Assembly (NCBI GenBank): GCA_000621405.1
Contig: JHYK01000013.1
Span: forward strand, 1-64,000
Origin: Lachnospiraceae bacterium AC3007
GTDB lineage: Bacteria > Bacillota > Clostridia > Lachnospirales > Lachnospiraceae
Direction: 5' to 3'
Length of the DNA: 64,000 nt
Part shown: positions 33,454 to 43,255 of the stretch, piece after piece
Layout: each line of letters begins with the position of its first letter
How positions within the stretch are numbered: the stretch's first letter is position 1
The notes under the pieces: model-generated
Seen by the model: the letters and a program-made list of their open reading frames with translations, nothing else
Database searches by the model: none
What the model was told of the DNA's origin: nothing
Translations under genes and position numbers: made by a program

Positions 33454-35664
33454 ATGCTGACCAAGACCATATATATTATTGTAGATATCATAGCGGCAGC
33501 AGATATTTTGTTCATCCTGCTGAAGTTCGCGAGGGTAAAGGCCGCCTACGGGAAGTGGCTTGTTCGTACTCTCGCGGCCGGAGTTCTTGCCATTCTTGCG
33601 AATATGCTGGTAGCGGGCGCTCATGATGAGCTTAGCGCGCAGATCGCTTACTGTCTTTATTTTGCGTCCATCGACTGGATACTGTATTTCCTTACCGGAT
33701 TCTTTTTGCTGTATACCGAACATGACAAGATCCTGAATAAGATATATATCCCTGCGGCATGCATCATGATAGCGGATTCCTTGTTTATCTTAACCAATCC
33801 TGCGTTAGGCATGCATTTTACCGTCTATGAGAAGGCGGCTGCGGATACAGTGTTTTACCAGACGGCATTTATGCCGATGTATTACGTGCATCTTGCGCTG
33901 GACTACAGCCTTGTACTGCTGGCGTTCTTCTTTTTGATATTCAAGATAGTGAAGAGCTACGGGATCTACCGGTCAAAGTATGTCATCATGCTTTCGGTCC
34001 TGCTTTTCGTGATCATCATGAATCTCGTATATATGTCGCTTGCTCTCGTGCTTGATGCCTCCGTCGTCTTTTATGCTGTGGTGGGAACGCTGATATATTT
34101 CTGTACCGAGGTACTCGTGCCGAGAGGCCTTATGAGGTCGGCAGTCGCCAGAGCAGTGGATGACATGAGTGAAGGCCTTATCCTGTTCGATATCAATCAC
34201 AATCTGATCTATGCAAATGCTTTTTCAAAACTTCACTTCGATATAGATCCATCATCATATGATTTTTCCTGCGAACCGGTGGATTATGTTATATCTCAGC
34301 TTAAGAAGGAGGGAAAGCATTTCGGTGAGGTGTCTTTCGAGAAGCCGACGATGACGGGAACCGAGTATTTTAAGATAAGGTACACGAGCCTTACCGATAA
34401 GAAGGTCAGGGAGATAGGTTCTTATTTCCTTATACAGGATACGACGGAGGAGGTATTCTATCTGCATGAGATCGAGGATGCAAGAGAGTATGCGGACAAT
34501 GCCAACCGCGCAAAAAGCACATTCCTCGCGAACATGTCGCATGAGATCCGTACACCGCTGAATTCCGTGCTCGGGATGAACGAGATGATCTTAAGGACCT
34601 CAGAAGATCCGAGGATAAGGGAATATGCCGAAAACATCAAGTCCTCCGGAGATACTCTATTGAGCCTTATCAATGATATCCTTGATTTCTCAAAGATCGA
34701 GGCCGGAAGGATGGATGTCATCAAGACCGAGTACGATCCTCAAAAGCTGATCAGAGACTGCTATTATTTCTTTGCCCTGCCCGCAAGTGAAAAGGGTCTG
34801 TATCTGAACGTGGAATTCGATGATAAGATACCGAGAAGACTTGTCGGGGATATGCTCCACATCAAACAGATTCTCACAAATCTCATCTCAAACGCAGTCA
34901 AATACACCATGGACGGAGGCATAACCGTCAAGGTCACATTCAGAAAAGCAGGACGTGAGAGCATCGACCTTGTCATAAGCGTGACAGACACCGGCATGGG
35001 TATCGAGAGAAAGGACCAGGCGCTCCTGTTTGATGCTTTCAAGAGGATCAACGAAAAAGACAATGCCTCGATACAGGGGACCGGACTGGGACTTGCCATA
35101 TGCAGGGAGCTGGTTGAAAACATGAAAGGCGATATCACTGTAGACAGCTCGCCGGGACTCGGAAGCATCTTTACTGTCACGCTTCCGCAGGATGTAGCAG
35201 ACCAGGCGCATGCAGGCGCACTCCTTTTGAAGAAGGATCTGTCCGGTGACAGTTATCGTGAGAGCTTCAGGGCTCCCAAGGCATATATCCTTGTCGTGGA
35301 TGATGTGCCGGTGAATATAAAGGTCGTCAAGGCCCTGCTCAAGGATACGCTGATGGAGATCGACGGGGCTTCCAGCGGTGACAAGGCGATCGAACTGTGC
35401 AGCCGCATCAAATATGACGTGATCCTGCTGGATCACAGGATGCCGAAAAAGGACGGTATAGAGACATTTAATGAGATATCGCAAAAAGGTCTTAATACCG
35501 AGACCCCTGTCGTCATGCTTACGGCAAATGCTCTTCACGGAGCAGAGGAGGAGTATAAAGAGATAGGTTTTGCAGGGTATCTGTCCAAGCCTGTAGATGC
35601 TACAGCTCTTGAGAAGCTTTTGACCGAACTGCTTCCGGAGGAGAAAGTAGAGATCAGAAAGTAG
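33454..35664 (+). CDS. Membrane hybrid histidine kinase (7TM-PAS-HisKA-HATPase-REC)
   Basis: A 736-residue sensor kinase. About seven TM helices span residues 1-222 (histidine-kinase N-terminal 7TM type). A PAS-like domain spans about 228-335 (GLILFDINHNLIYAN). HisKA has His363 in LANMSHEIRTP. The HATPase has LTNLISNAVKYT, DTGMGI and GTGLGL. The receiver (about 610-732) has VDD at 615-617, phospho-acceptor Asp660 in LLDHRMP and Lys in LSKPVD. All phosphorelay residues are present. It is monocistronic, with no cognate response regulator nearby. The kinase and receiver domains closely resemble those of the FIST kinase at 11170, so the two probably diverged from one ancestor with different sensors. 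Confidence 0.93.
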   Translation: MLTKTIYIIVDIIAAADILFILLKFARVKAAYGKWLVRTLAAGVLAILANMLVAGAHDELSAQIAYCLYFASIDWILYFLTGFFLLYTEHDKILNKIYIPAACIMIADSLFILTNPALGMHFTVYEKAAADTVFYQTAFMPMYYVHLALDYSLVLLAFFFLIFKIVKSYGIYRSKYVIMLSVLLFVIIMNLVYMSLALVLDASVVFYAVVGTLIYFCTEVLVPRGLMRSAVARAVDDMSEGLILFDINHNLIYANAFSKLHFDIDPSSYDFSCEPVDYVISQLKKEGKHFGEVSFEKPTMTGTEYFKIRYTSLTDKKVREIGSYFLIQDTTEEVFYLHEIEDAREYADNANRAKSTFLANMSHEIRTPLNSVLGMNEMILRTSEDPRIREYAENIKSSGDTLLSLINDILDFSKIEAGRMDVIKTEYDPQKLIRDCYYFFALPASEKGLYLNVEFDDKIPRRLVGDMLHIKQILTNLISNAVKYTMDGGITVKVTFRKAGRESIDLVISVTDTGMGIERKDQALLFDAFKRINEKDNASIQGTGLGLAICRELVENMKGDITVDSSPGLGSIFTVTLPQDVADQAHAGALLLKKDLSGDSYRESFRAPKAYILVVDDVPVNIKVVKALLKDTLMEIDGASSGDKAIELCSRIKYDVILLDHRMPKKDGIETFNEISQKGLNTETPVVMLTANALHGAEEEYKEIGFAGYLSKPVDATALEKLLTELLPEEKVEIRK

Positions 35665-35675
35665 AGATGGTAATA

Positions 35676-35710
35676 CACAGGGACTGTACGGTCGGAGAAC
35701 TGTCCCTGTG
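35676..35710. repeat. Inverted repeat CACAGGGAC...GTCCCTGTG
   Basis: 9-bp perfect arms (35676-35684, 35702-35710) around a 17-nt loop, 12 bp after the kinase stop and directly before the pckA promoter. There is no T-tract. It may be a weak terminator or a small palindromic element of the same general GGGAC class as the one at 15732. Confidence 0.6.
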
Positions 35711-35711
35711 A

Positions 35712-35739
35712 TTGACTTTGAGCCGTAATCATGTAAAAT
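35712..35739 (+). promoter_or_regulatory. Promoter of pckA
   Basis: TTGACT (35712-35717), 16-bp spacer, TAAAAT (35734-35739), about 48 bp before the start codon. Confidence 0.7.
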
Positions 35740-35786
35740 ATATATTTGCGTTGTAAATACATTTTAATAAGAAAAGAGGTTATAGA

Positions 35787-37400
35787 ATGGCAAATTTAGA
35801 TCTTTCAAAGTATGGTATCACTGGAGCTACCGAGATCATCCACAATCCTTCATTCGAGTTCCTGTATGAAGAGGAGATGAAGAGCGATCTCACAGGCTAC
35901 GACAAGGGCGTGCTCACAGAGCTTGATGCTGTGAACGTTATGACAGGAGAGTTCACCGGAAGGTCACCCAAAGACAAGTATATCGTCATGGATGAGAATT
36001 CAAAGGACACAGTATGGTGGACGACTGAGGAGTATCCCAATGACAACCATGTAATGACAGAGGAGACATGGGCGGCTGTCAAGGATATCGCCAAGAAGGA
36101 ACTCTCAGGCAAGAGGCTTTTCGTGGTAGACGCATTCTGCGGAGCAAATAAGGACACCAGGATGGCTGTCCGTTTCATCATGGAAGTTGCATGGCAGGCT
36201 CACTTCATCAAGAACATGTTCATCCAGCCTACAGAAGAAGAGCTTGCAGAGTTTGAGCCCAACTTCGTAGTATACAATGCTTCAAAGGCAAAGGTTGAGA
36301 ATTACAAGGAGCTCGGCCTTCGTTCAGAGACCTGCGCTGCATTCAATATCACAAGCCGCGAGCAGGTCATCATCAATACATGGTACGGCGGAGAGATGAA
36401 GAAGGGTATGTTCTCAATGATGAACTATTATCTGCCTCTTCAGGGTATCGCATCCATGCACTGCTCTGCCAATACCGATATGGACGGCAAGCACACAGCT
36501 ATCTTCTTCGGACTGTCCGGAACAGGTAAGACCACACTTTCCACAGATCCCAAGAGACTCCTCATCGGTGATGACGAGCACGGCTGGGATGACGAGGGTG
36601 TCTTCAATTTCGAGGGCGGATGCTACGCAAAGGTCATCAATCTCGACAAGGATTCAGAGCCCGATATCTACAATGCAATAAAGAGAAACGCTCTGCTTGA
36701 GAACGTTACAGTAGATGCAAACGGAAAGATCGATTTTGCAGACAAGTCCGTTACCGAGAATACCCGCGTATCTTATCCTATCGAGCATATCGAGAAGATC
36801 GCAAAGAATGTAAATAAGATCTCTTCAGGTCCTCAGGCTGACAATGTTATCTTCCTTTCAGCTGATGCATTCGGAGTACTGCCTCCTGTATCTATCCTTG
36901 ATCCCGAGCAGACACAGTATTACTTCCTGTCAGGATTCACGGCTAAGCTTGCAGGTACTGAGAGAGGCATCACGGAGCCTACTCCTACTTTCTCAGCATG
37001 CTTCGGACAGGCATTCCTTGAGCTTCATCCTACAAAGTACGGCGAGGAGCTCGTTAAGAGGATGAACAAGAGCGGCGCTAAGGCATACCTTGTAAATACA
37101 GGCTGGAACGGCACAGGCAAGAGAATATCCATTAAGGATACCCGCGGAATCATCGATGCCATCCTTAACGGTGACGTGCTTAAGGCTCCCACAAAGAAGA
37201 TCCCTTACTTCAACTTTGAGGTTCCCACAGAGCTTCCCGGAGTTGATACAGGAATCCTTGATCCCAGAGATACATACGCAAATGCATCCGAGTGGGAAGA
37301 GAAGGCTAAGGATCTTGCAGGAAGGTTCATCAAGAACTTCAAGAAGTATGAGGGTAATGATGCAGGCAAGGCTCTTGTAGCAGCAGGCCCCCAGCTTTGA
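35787..37400 (+). CDS. pckA: Phosphoenolpyruvate carboxykinase (ATP)
   Basis: A 537-residue ATP-type PEPCK interconverting oxaloacetate + ATP and PEP + CO2 + ADP. Seen: the P-loop [13 protein letters not shown], the metal-binding [31 protein letters not shown]-like [12 protein letters not shown] near residue 53, and NTGWNGTG. Length is normal. Codon use is visibly more biased than in neighbours (ATC, AAG and GGC frequent), in line with high expression. In anaerobes it often works in the CO2-fixing direction toward succinate or in gluconeogenesis. It is monocistronic with its own promoter and terminator. Confidence 0.98.
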   Translation: MANLDLSKYGITGATEIIHNPSFEFLYEEEMKSDLTGYDKGVLTELDAVNVMTGEFTGRSPKDKYIVMDENSKDTVWWTTEEYPNDNHVMTEETWAAVKDIAKKELSGKRLFVVDAFCGANKDTRMAVRFIMEVAWQAHFIKNMFIQPTEEELAEFEPNFVVYNASKAKVENYKELGLRSETCAAFNITSREQVIINTWYGGEMKKGMFSMMNYYLPLQGIASMHCSANTDMDGKHTAIFFGLSGTGKTTLSTDPKRLLIGDDEHGWDDEGVFNFEGGCYAKVINLDKDSEPDIYNAIKRNALLENVTVDANGKIDFADKSVTENTRVSYPIEHIEKIAKNVNKISSGPQADNVIFLSADAFGVLPPVSILDPEQTQYYFLSGFTAKLAGTERGITEPTPTFSACFGQAFLELHPTKYGEELVKRMNKSGAKAYLVNTGWNGTGKRISIKDTRGIIDAILNGDVLKAPTKKIPYFNFEVPTELPGVDTGILDPRDTYANASEWEEKAKDLAGRFIKNFKKYEGNDAGKALVAAGPQL

Positions 37401-37437
37401 TCTGAAGACAAAACAGTCTGATAATACATGAATTTTT

Positions 37438-37467
37438 CGGGCACAGCGCTGGCTGTGCCCGATTTTG
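37438..37467 (+). terminator. Terminator after pckA
   Basis: CGGGCACAGC (37438-37447) pairs with GCTGTGCCCG (37452-37461), 4-nt loop, followed by ATTTTG. Confidence 0.85.
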
Positions 37468-37567
37468 TTATTGAAAGTACAGAAAGACACACTTTTGTGA
37501 AAGACGGATATGTGGTAGAATCACATAATGTATTAAGTAGATATTTTCTGATCCGGAGGTATGAGAT

Positions 37568-37960
37568 ATGGCTTGTTTTATTGTTCCTGCAGCGGAAGCA
37601 GTAATCACCAAAGTTGTAGAGAGTGTAGAAGAGAAGCGCGAGGCAAGTGTTTCGGAAGATAGTCATGAGCAGGGTGAGGCAAAGATACCCATGAGCCGCA
37701 AGCTCAAATGGCTTACATGGATGCTCATAGGCGGAGCAATCCTTCTTATGTTTGAGCATGTATGGCACGGAGAAGTAGTTCCTTATCCTCCGTTCCTTAC
37801 AGCTATGGCAAGTCCCGAGGATACTTCAGAGATGCTCCACGAGATGGCGACAGTCGGTGTTACGATGGCTCTTCTTGTGACAGGCGTATGGGCCGGCATG
37901 TGTGTTGCAGCCGATGCCATACTTAAGAGAGCATTCAGGAAGGAGACTGAGATATCATGA
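37568..37960 (+). CDS. Small two-TM membrane protein (unknown), ASKHA cluster
   Basis: A 130-residue protein with no recognised family. An N-terminal hydrophobic patch with a Cys (MACFIVPAAEAVITKVVESVEEK) is followed by a charged segment. Two TM helices lie at about 48-63 (WLTWMLIGGAILLMFEHVW) and 92-112 (VTMALLVTGVWAGMCVAADAIL). Histidines and a Trp-His-Gly motif (EHVWHGEVVPYPP) between the helices could face the membrane surface. A GGAGG site precedes the ATG. It overlaps the next gene by 4 bp, so it is translationally coupled to the second membrane protein and the iron-sulfur ASKHA protein. Confidence 0.85.
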   Translation: MACFIVPAAEAVITKVVESVEEKREASVSEDSHEQGEAKIPMSRKLKWLTWMLIGGAILLMFEHVWHGEVVPYPPFLTAMASPEDTSEMLHEMATVGVTMALLVTGVWAGMCVAADAILKRAFRKETEIS

Positions 37961-38271
37961 CACTCCTTATCACCGTATTTGCGGCGGTCATATCTACATA
38001 TAAATGGTACACGAGGAAGGATGATAACCTGAATATACCAATCCTTTGCTTTATGTTCTGGGGAGCATCCTTGATGTGGCTCGTGGATGCGATATTTGAG
38101 TACGCAGAGCTTGGGGCGGAATATTTTACGCCTGCACCTGCTGATATGCTCAACGACGCCTTCCTGGGCCTCTCTGTGGTGGCGCTGGCTCTTGTCATCT
38201 GGATAGTATCCCTGCTCATAAGGGATCCCAGAGGAGTCATGACGGCCGCACTTAAAAAGCAGAAAAATTGA
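37957..38271 (+). CDS. Small three-TM membrane protein (unknown), ASKHA cluster
   Basis: A 104-residue protein with hydrophobic segments at about 1-15, 27-48 (IPILCFMFWGASLMWLVDAIF) and 68-89. No family is recognised. It overlaps both neighbours by 4 bp (ATGA upstream, TTGA downstream), the tightest coupling in the window, which points to a fixed stoichiometric complex or co-insertion with the preceding membrane protein. Confidence 0.85.
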   Translation: MTLLITVFAAVISTYKWYTRKDDNLNIPILCFMFWGASLMWLVDAIFEYAELGAEYFTPAPADMLNDAFLGLSVVALALVIWIVSLLIRDPRGVMTAALKKQKN

Positions 38272-39839
38272 CTATACTTGAGTATTTAAGAAGTCAGGGA
38301 GTAGATATAGCGGCGCCCTGCGGCGGATACGGAGCCTGTGGCAAATGCCTGGTGACCGTGGACGGCGGGGCGCCTTTGCTTGCCTGCAGGATCGAGTACA
38401 GGGAAGGTTCCGTAATAAAGGTAATCGGAGATGGCAACAATAATAACAGGCGAAACGAAGGCTGCAATATAATAGCGGCTGATACAGACGGAAACAGCAG
38501 CCAAAAAGCATCGCCGGAAATCGATAATGACAGAAAATATACCATAGCGGTCGATATCGGAACAACAACTCTGGCGGCAGCGCTCGTTGATCCGATATCC
38601 GGGGAAAAGATCCGGCAGGAAACATGTCTGAATTCAAACAGAGTATTCGGAGCGGATGTTATCTCACGGATCAGATCCGGCATGGAAGGACATCTGCCGG
38701 AAATGAGGGACAGACTTCAAAATGACCTGAGAGAGCTGATCTCCGGGCTGACGGAGGGTATAAGAACGGTCGATATGATAGTGCTGGCCGGCAATACTGC
38801 AATGATCCACACTCTTATGGGATATGATCTGTCATCTCTTGGAACATATCCTTACGAGCCTGTCAATATATCGATGATCGAAGGAAAAGCGGGCAATCTG
38901 ATATCGCAGGATCGCACAGAGATGATGTCGCGAGATCTAACGGGTGAAATATCAAAAGATATTATAGAGACAGGATCGGATGTTTTTAAAATGTCAGAAG
39001 ATTCGCACTGTGTTATTTTACCATCGGCCTCAGCATTCATAGGCGGTGATATTATATCCGGACTATACTACCTGGAAGCCGCAAGGGACATAGATCCATC
39101 AATAAAAACCGACGATATCTATGCTCTTATGGATCTTGGGACCAATGGCGAAATAGCGCTTGTTACTGATAATAGTATCTATTGTACATCTACTGCCGCC
39201 GGCCCAGTCTTTGAAGGAGGAGAGATCAGTTGCGGAACCGGCTCAATAACTGGTGCTATCGATCATGTTTCCATATCCGGCAACGATATCACCTGCTCCC
39301 AAATAGGTGGAAATGAGTCGGGCGATTGTCTTTCTCCTAAAGGAATATGCGGATCGGGTGTTATCGATTGCGCTGCCGAGATATTCAAAGCCGGGCTTTG
39401 TGATGAGAGAGGGACATTCACTGATCCTGATGTCCCTGTTAAGATAGCTGACTCTGAAGACGGATCGGGTATCTTCTTTACCCAGGAGGACATGAGGCAG
39501 GTCCAGCTTGCCAAGGCTGCCGTGTCAGCCGGATTCAGGATCTTATGCAGGGAGGCTGGGATTGATATGGAAGATATCAGCGCGCTCTACCTTGCCGGAG
39601 GTCTGGGTTATTCGATCCGCCCTTCTTCTGCTGCAGTTATACGGCTTGTCGATCCTGCTCTTAAGGATAAGATCATACCTGCCGGCAACACTTCATTACT
39701 CGGCACCATCCGTTTTTCCCTGCTTTATGATAAGGATGAGAAAGACCGTATATCTACGATAAAGGACAGATGCCATGTTATCGATCTTGCATCTGATCCT
39801 TCATTTCAGGATCTGTACATCGCGGATATGGATCTGTAG
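38268..39839 (+). CDS. 2Fe-2S ferredoxin-ASKHA protein (DUF4445, RACo-like reductive activator)
   Basis: A 523-residue protein. The short N-terminal plant-type ferredoxin domain has Cys18, Cys24, Cys27 and Cys40 (C-x5-C-x2-C-x12-C). A linker of about 35 residues follows. The C-terminal ASKHA/DUF4445 ATPase domain starts near residue 86 with the phosphate loop VDIGTTTLAAAL; later elements are MDLGTNGEIAL, AAGPVFEGGEISCGTGS and ALYLAGGLGYSI. Characterised relatives (RACo) use ATP to drive electron transfer to Co(II) corrinoid proteins. No corrinoid protein or methyltransferase is in the window, and the partners here are two small membrane proteins. It starts with TTG at 38268, required to include the ferredoxin domain. 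Confidence 0.9.
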   Translation: MTILEYLRSQGVDIAAPCGGYGACGKCLVTVDGGAPLLACRIEYREGSVIKVIGDGNNNNRRNEGCNIIAADTDGNSSQKASPEIDNDRKYTIAVDIGTTTLAAALVDPISGEKIRQETCLNSNRVFGADVISRIRSGMEGHLPEMRDRLQNDLRELISGLTEGIRTVDMIVLAGNTAMIHTLMGYDLSSLGTYPYEPVNISMIEGKAGNLISQDRTEMMSRDLTGEISKDIIETGSDVFKMSEDSHCVILPSASAFIGGDIISGLYYLEAARDIDPSIKTDDIYALMDLGTNGEIALVTDNSIYCTSTAAGPVFEGGEISCGTGSITGAIDHVSISGNDITCSQIGGNESGDCLSPKGICGSGVIDCAAEIFKAGLCDERGTFTDPDVPVKIADSEDGSGIFFTQEDMRQVQLAKAAVSAGFRILCREAGIDMEDISALYLAGGLGYSIRPSSAAVIRLVDPALKDKIIPAGNTSLLGTIRFSLLYDKDEKDRISTIKDRCHVIDLASDPSFQDLYIADMDL

Positions 39840-39930
39840 CGGATCCTTATCTTCTTTTTCGTTTATCACTTTCTGCGGATATGGTATATTAATATATTAT
39901 TTTTTAAGATGATCAAGGAGGAAGCGGCAA

Positions 39931-41529
39931 TTGAGCGCGGATCTTGTTAAGGAAATCAATAAACGAAGGACTTTTGCCATCATATCTCACCCTGATGCGG
40001 GAAAGACCACACTGACAGAGAAATTTCTCCTGTACGGAGGTCAGCTCAATACAGCCGGTTCCGTAAAAGGTAAGGCTACGGCCCGTCATGCCGTATCGGA
40101 CTGGATGGATATAGAAAAGGAGAGAGGAATATCCGTCACTTCCTCCGTGCTGCAGTTTGAATACAGTGATAAATGCATCAATATCCTTGATACACCGGGA
40201 CATCAGGACTTCTCGGAAGATACTTACAGGACTCTTATGGCCGCTGATAATGCCGTCATGGTCATAGATGCCGCAAAGGGTGTTGAGCCCCAGACCAGAA
40301 AGCTTTTTAAGGTCGTGGCGCGCCGCGGCATACCGATCTTTACTTTCTTTAACAAGATGGACAGGGACGCTCTGGATCCTTTTGAACTCGTGGATCAGGT
40401 CGAGCATGAGCTCGGTATAGAGACCACTGCCGTCACATGGCCCATAGGTTCGGGCAAGGGATTCCGCGGAGTCTATGACAGGACAAAGAGGCAGGTGGTC
40501 CTTTTTTCCGATACGCAGAAGGGCACAAAGGAAGGAAAGGAAGAGGTCATTCCTTTTGACGATAAGGACAGGCTTATTGAAGCCATAGGTGAGGAAAACT
40601 ACGAGCAGCTTGTATCCGAGGCCGAGCTTTTGGACGGAGCTTCAGCAGAGTATGATCAGGAGGCAGTATCGCACGGCAAACTTTCTCCCGTTTTCTTCGG
40701 ATCCGCCCTTACGAACTTCGGAGTGGAGAGCTTCCTTCAGTATTTCCTTAAGATGACCACATCCCCTCTTCCGAGGGTATCCGATAAGGGCATAATAGAG
40801 CCCGACAAGAGGCCGTTTTCTGCTTTTGTTTTCAAGATTCAGGCAAATATGAACAAGGCGCACAGGGACAGAGTTGCCTTCATGAGGATCTGTTCCGGCA
40901 AGTTCACTGCCGGCATGGATGTCTGGCATGTGCAGGGCGAAAAGGAAGTCCGTCTTTCCCAGCCCCAGCAGATGATGGCAGACGACAGGCACATGGTGAG
41001 CGAGGCCTATGCGGGAGATATCATAGGAATATTCGACCCCGGCATATATTCCATCGGCGATACTTTGTGCATGCCGGAGGATAAGTTCAGATACAGCGGG
41101 ATACCGACCTTTGCCCCGGAGCATTTTGCGAGGGTAAGACAGGTCGATACCATGAAGAGAAAGCAGTTTGTTAAGGGCATCATGCAGATAGCGCAGGAGG
41201 GAGCCATACAGATCTTCGAGGAGCCGCAGGGAGGCATGGAGGAGGTCATCGTCGGAGTCGTCGGCGTGCTGCAGTTTGATGTCCTCAAATACAGACTGAA
41301 CAACGAATATAATGTAGAGATCCATATGGAGCAGCTTCCTTACGAATACATCCGTTGGATCAAGAATGAAAATGCAGATCTTGATTCCATCACCGGGACA
41401 TCCGACATGAAAAAGATCAGGGATCTAAAAGGGAATCCGCTTTTACTCTTTGTAAATGCCTGGAGCGTTGGGATGACCCTTGACCGGAATGATGGACTTA
41501 TCCTTGAAGAATTTAATGAAAATGACTGA
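39931..41529 (+). CDS. prfC: Peptide chain release factor 3
   Basis: A 532-residue translational GTPase that recycles RF1/RF2 after peptide release. G1 is ISHPDAGKTTLTEKFL; the switch region is KERGISVTSSVLQFEY; G3 is LDTPGHQDF; G4 is FFNKMDRD. A C-terminal RF3-specific domain follows. The start is TTG at 39931, 9 bp after AAGGAGG. A possible TATATT -10 lies near 39885. It is monocistronic. Confidence 0.97.
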   Translation: MSADLVKEINKRRTFAIISHPDAGKTTLTEKFLLYGGQLNTAGSVKGKATARHAVSDWMDIEKERGISVTSSVLQFEYSDKCINILDTPGHQDFSEDTYRTLMAADNAVMVIDAAKGVEPQTRKLFKVVARRGIPIFTFFNKMDRDALDPFELVDQVEHELGIETTAVTWPIGSGKGFRGVYDRTKRQVVLFSDTQKGTKEGKEEVIPFDDKDRLIEAIGEENYEQLVSEAELLDGASAEYDQEAVSHGKLSPVFFGSALTNFGVESFLQYFLKMTTSPLPRVSDKGIIEPDKRPFSAFVFKIQANMNKAHRDRVAFMRICSGKFTAGMDVWHVQGEKEVRLSQPQQMMADDRHMVSEAYAGDIIGIFDPGIYSIGDTLCMPEDKFRYSGIPTFAPEHFARVRQVDTMKRKQFVKGIMQIAQEGAIQIFEEPQGGMEEVIVGVVGVLQFDVLKYRLNNEYNVEIHMEQLPYEYIRWIKNENADLDSITGTSDMKKIRDLKGNPLLLFVNAWSVGMTLDRNDGLILEEFNEND

Positions 41530-41546
41530 TTCCGAAATCTGAGGGA

Positions 41547-41574
41547 TTGTGTTTTTTTCCAAAAGGACTACAAT
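41547..41574 (+). promoter_or_regulatory. Predicted promoter of cstA
   Basis: TTGTGT (41547-41552), 16-bp spacer, TACAAT (41569-41574), 71 bp before the start. Confidence 0.5.
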
Positions 41575-41645
41575 ATCTGGTAGAGGTATTTTTGATCATG
41601 TTTAGTGCGGGGGGATGATGATACCGCACAGGAGGGAGGCATTAT

Positions 41646-43175
41646 ATGATCAGCTTTATTCTCTGCTTTATCATTCTTATCTGCGGCTATCTGTTCTATG
41701 GCAAGGTCGTGGATAACATCATGAGCCCTGATGACAGGGAGACTCCTGCCGTGGCGATCAATGACGGCGTCGATTATGTCGTCATGCCCCAGTGGAAGCT
41801 GTTCCTTGTCCAGCTCTTGAACATCGCCGGACTTGGCCCCATATTCGGAGCTCTTTCCGGTGCAGCCTGGGGTCCCGTGGTTTTCCTCTGGATCACCTTT
41901 GGTACTGTATTTGCAGGCGCTGTGCATGACTATTTCGCAGGCATGCTCTCCGAGCGCAATAACGGCGCATCCATATCGGAGGTTACCGGTATCTATCTCG
42001 GAGATGCCATGAAGAATGTCATGCGTGTATTCTCGGTGATCCTGCTCATCATGGTAGGTACGGTGTTCGCTGTCGGACCTGCCGGACTGCTCAAGACACT
42101 TCTTATCAACAGCGGTGTATCAGCGGACAGCATTTTTACCAGCCCCGTATTCTGGCTGGCCATCATCATCACTTATTACTTCATAGCTACATTTATCTCA
42201 GTGGATAAGATCATCGGCAAGATCTATCCCATCTTCGGTATCTGCCTTATCATCATGGCTGTCGGCGTTGCTTTCGGCACACTGACCAATGGACAGCTGA
42301 TACCGGTCACGCTCGACGATGCCGGAAAGGCAGTAGTAGCTCAGGCAGACACTGTAACAAAGAGCGCCATACCTGAGATATGGAATAATCTTTCAAATAA
42401 TCACCCGAAGGGCACTCCGATCTGGTCCTTCATGTTCATCACCGTGGCCTGCGGAGCCATTTCGGGTTTCCATGCTACGCAGTCACCTCTGATGGCACGC
42501 TGCTTAAAGAGCGAGCGTCAGGGACGTTTTGTATTCTACGGCGCCATGGTTGCCGAAGGAATCATAGCTCTGATCTGGGCTGCAGCAGGCTGCACCTTCT
42601 TCAAGGGAGAGGATCTGCTGGCACTCGGCGGAGGCGGAGCAACGACTGTATATGCTATCTGCACCACAACGATGGGTAAGGTCGGAACTATACTTGCCAT
42701 GCTCGGCGTAGTAGCCTGTCCCATCACTTCAGGCGATACTGCATTCCGTTCAGCCCGCCTGACCATAGCAGACTGGTTCAAACTCGACATGGGCAACTGG
42801 AAGACACGTCTTATCCTTTGCATACCTGTGCTCGGAGTAGGAGCATTCCTTGGCTTCGGCAATACCCTCGGCTTCATCGATTATCAGGTAATATGGCGTT
42901 ACTTCAGCTGGTCCAATCAGACCCTTGCCATGATAGTCCTGTGGGCAGGAGCAATGTATCTTGTTCAGAATAAGAGGAATTACTGGATATGCGTAGTCCC
43001 GGCTACTTTCATGAGCGCGGTATCTATCACATACTTCGTGATGGCGCCTGAGTGCCTTGGCATGATCCCTGCGCTTACGAACAATACGCTGGTAGCATAT
43101 CCTGTCGGCATAATCGCTGCAATCGCATTCCTTGCAATCTTCCTTACAAAGGCTAAGAAGGCGGAAGCGGCATAA
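41646..43175 (+). CDS. cstA: Carbon starvation protein CstA family transporter (short form)
   Basis: A 509-residue multi-pass membrane protein with about 14 hydrophobic segments. Family signatures are MPQWKLFLVQLLNIAGLGPIFGALSGAAWGP near the N-terminus, VHDYFAGMLSERNNGASISEV, CGAISGFHATQSPLMARCLKSE, and a GDTAFRSARL segment. E. coli CstA is about 700 residues; this short form is typical of Clostridia. CstA proteins import peptides or pyruvate and are induced on nutrient limitation in other bacteria. The ribosome site AGGAGGGAGG is strong, and a GC-rich terminator follows. Confidence 0.95.
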   Translation: MISFILCFIILICGYLFYGKVVDNIMSPDDRETPAVAINDGVDYVVMPQWKLFLVQLLNIAGLGPIFGALSGAAWGPVVFLWITFGTVFAGAVHDYFAGMLSERNNGASISEVTGIYLGDAMKNVMRVFSVILLIMVGTVFAVGPAGLLKTLLINSGVSADSIFTSPVFWLAIIITYYFIATFISVDKIIGKIYPIFGICLIIMAVGVAFGTLTNGQLIPVTLDDAGKAVVAQADTVTKSAIPEIWNNLSNNHPKGTPIWSFMFITVACGAISGFHATQSPLMARCLKSERQGRFVFYGAMVAEGIIALIWAAAGCTFFKGEDLLALGGGGATTVYAICTTTMGKVGTILAMLGVVACPITSGDTAFRSARLTIADWFKLDMGNWKTRLILCIPVLGVGAFLGFGNTLGFIDYQVIWRYFSWSNQTLAMIVLWAGAMYLVQNKRNYWICVVPATFMSAVSITYFVMAPECLGMIPALTNNTLVAYPVGIIAAIAFLAIFLTKAKKAEAA

Positions 43176-43193
43176 AAGGCGATATCTTAACGT

Positions 43194-43224
43194 GGGGGCG
43201 GGGGAGCGATCCTCTGCCCCTTTT
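43194..43224 (+). terminator. Terminator after cstA
   Basis: GGGGCGGGGG (43195-43204) pairs with CCTCTGCCCC (43211-43220), with two G-U pairs and a 6-nt loop, followed by four T residues. Confidence 0.75.
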
Positions 43225-43255
43225 AAGGTCATAGACAGTTTATTGGAGGACTGTG

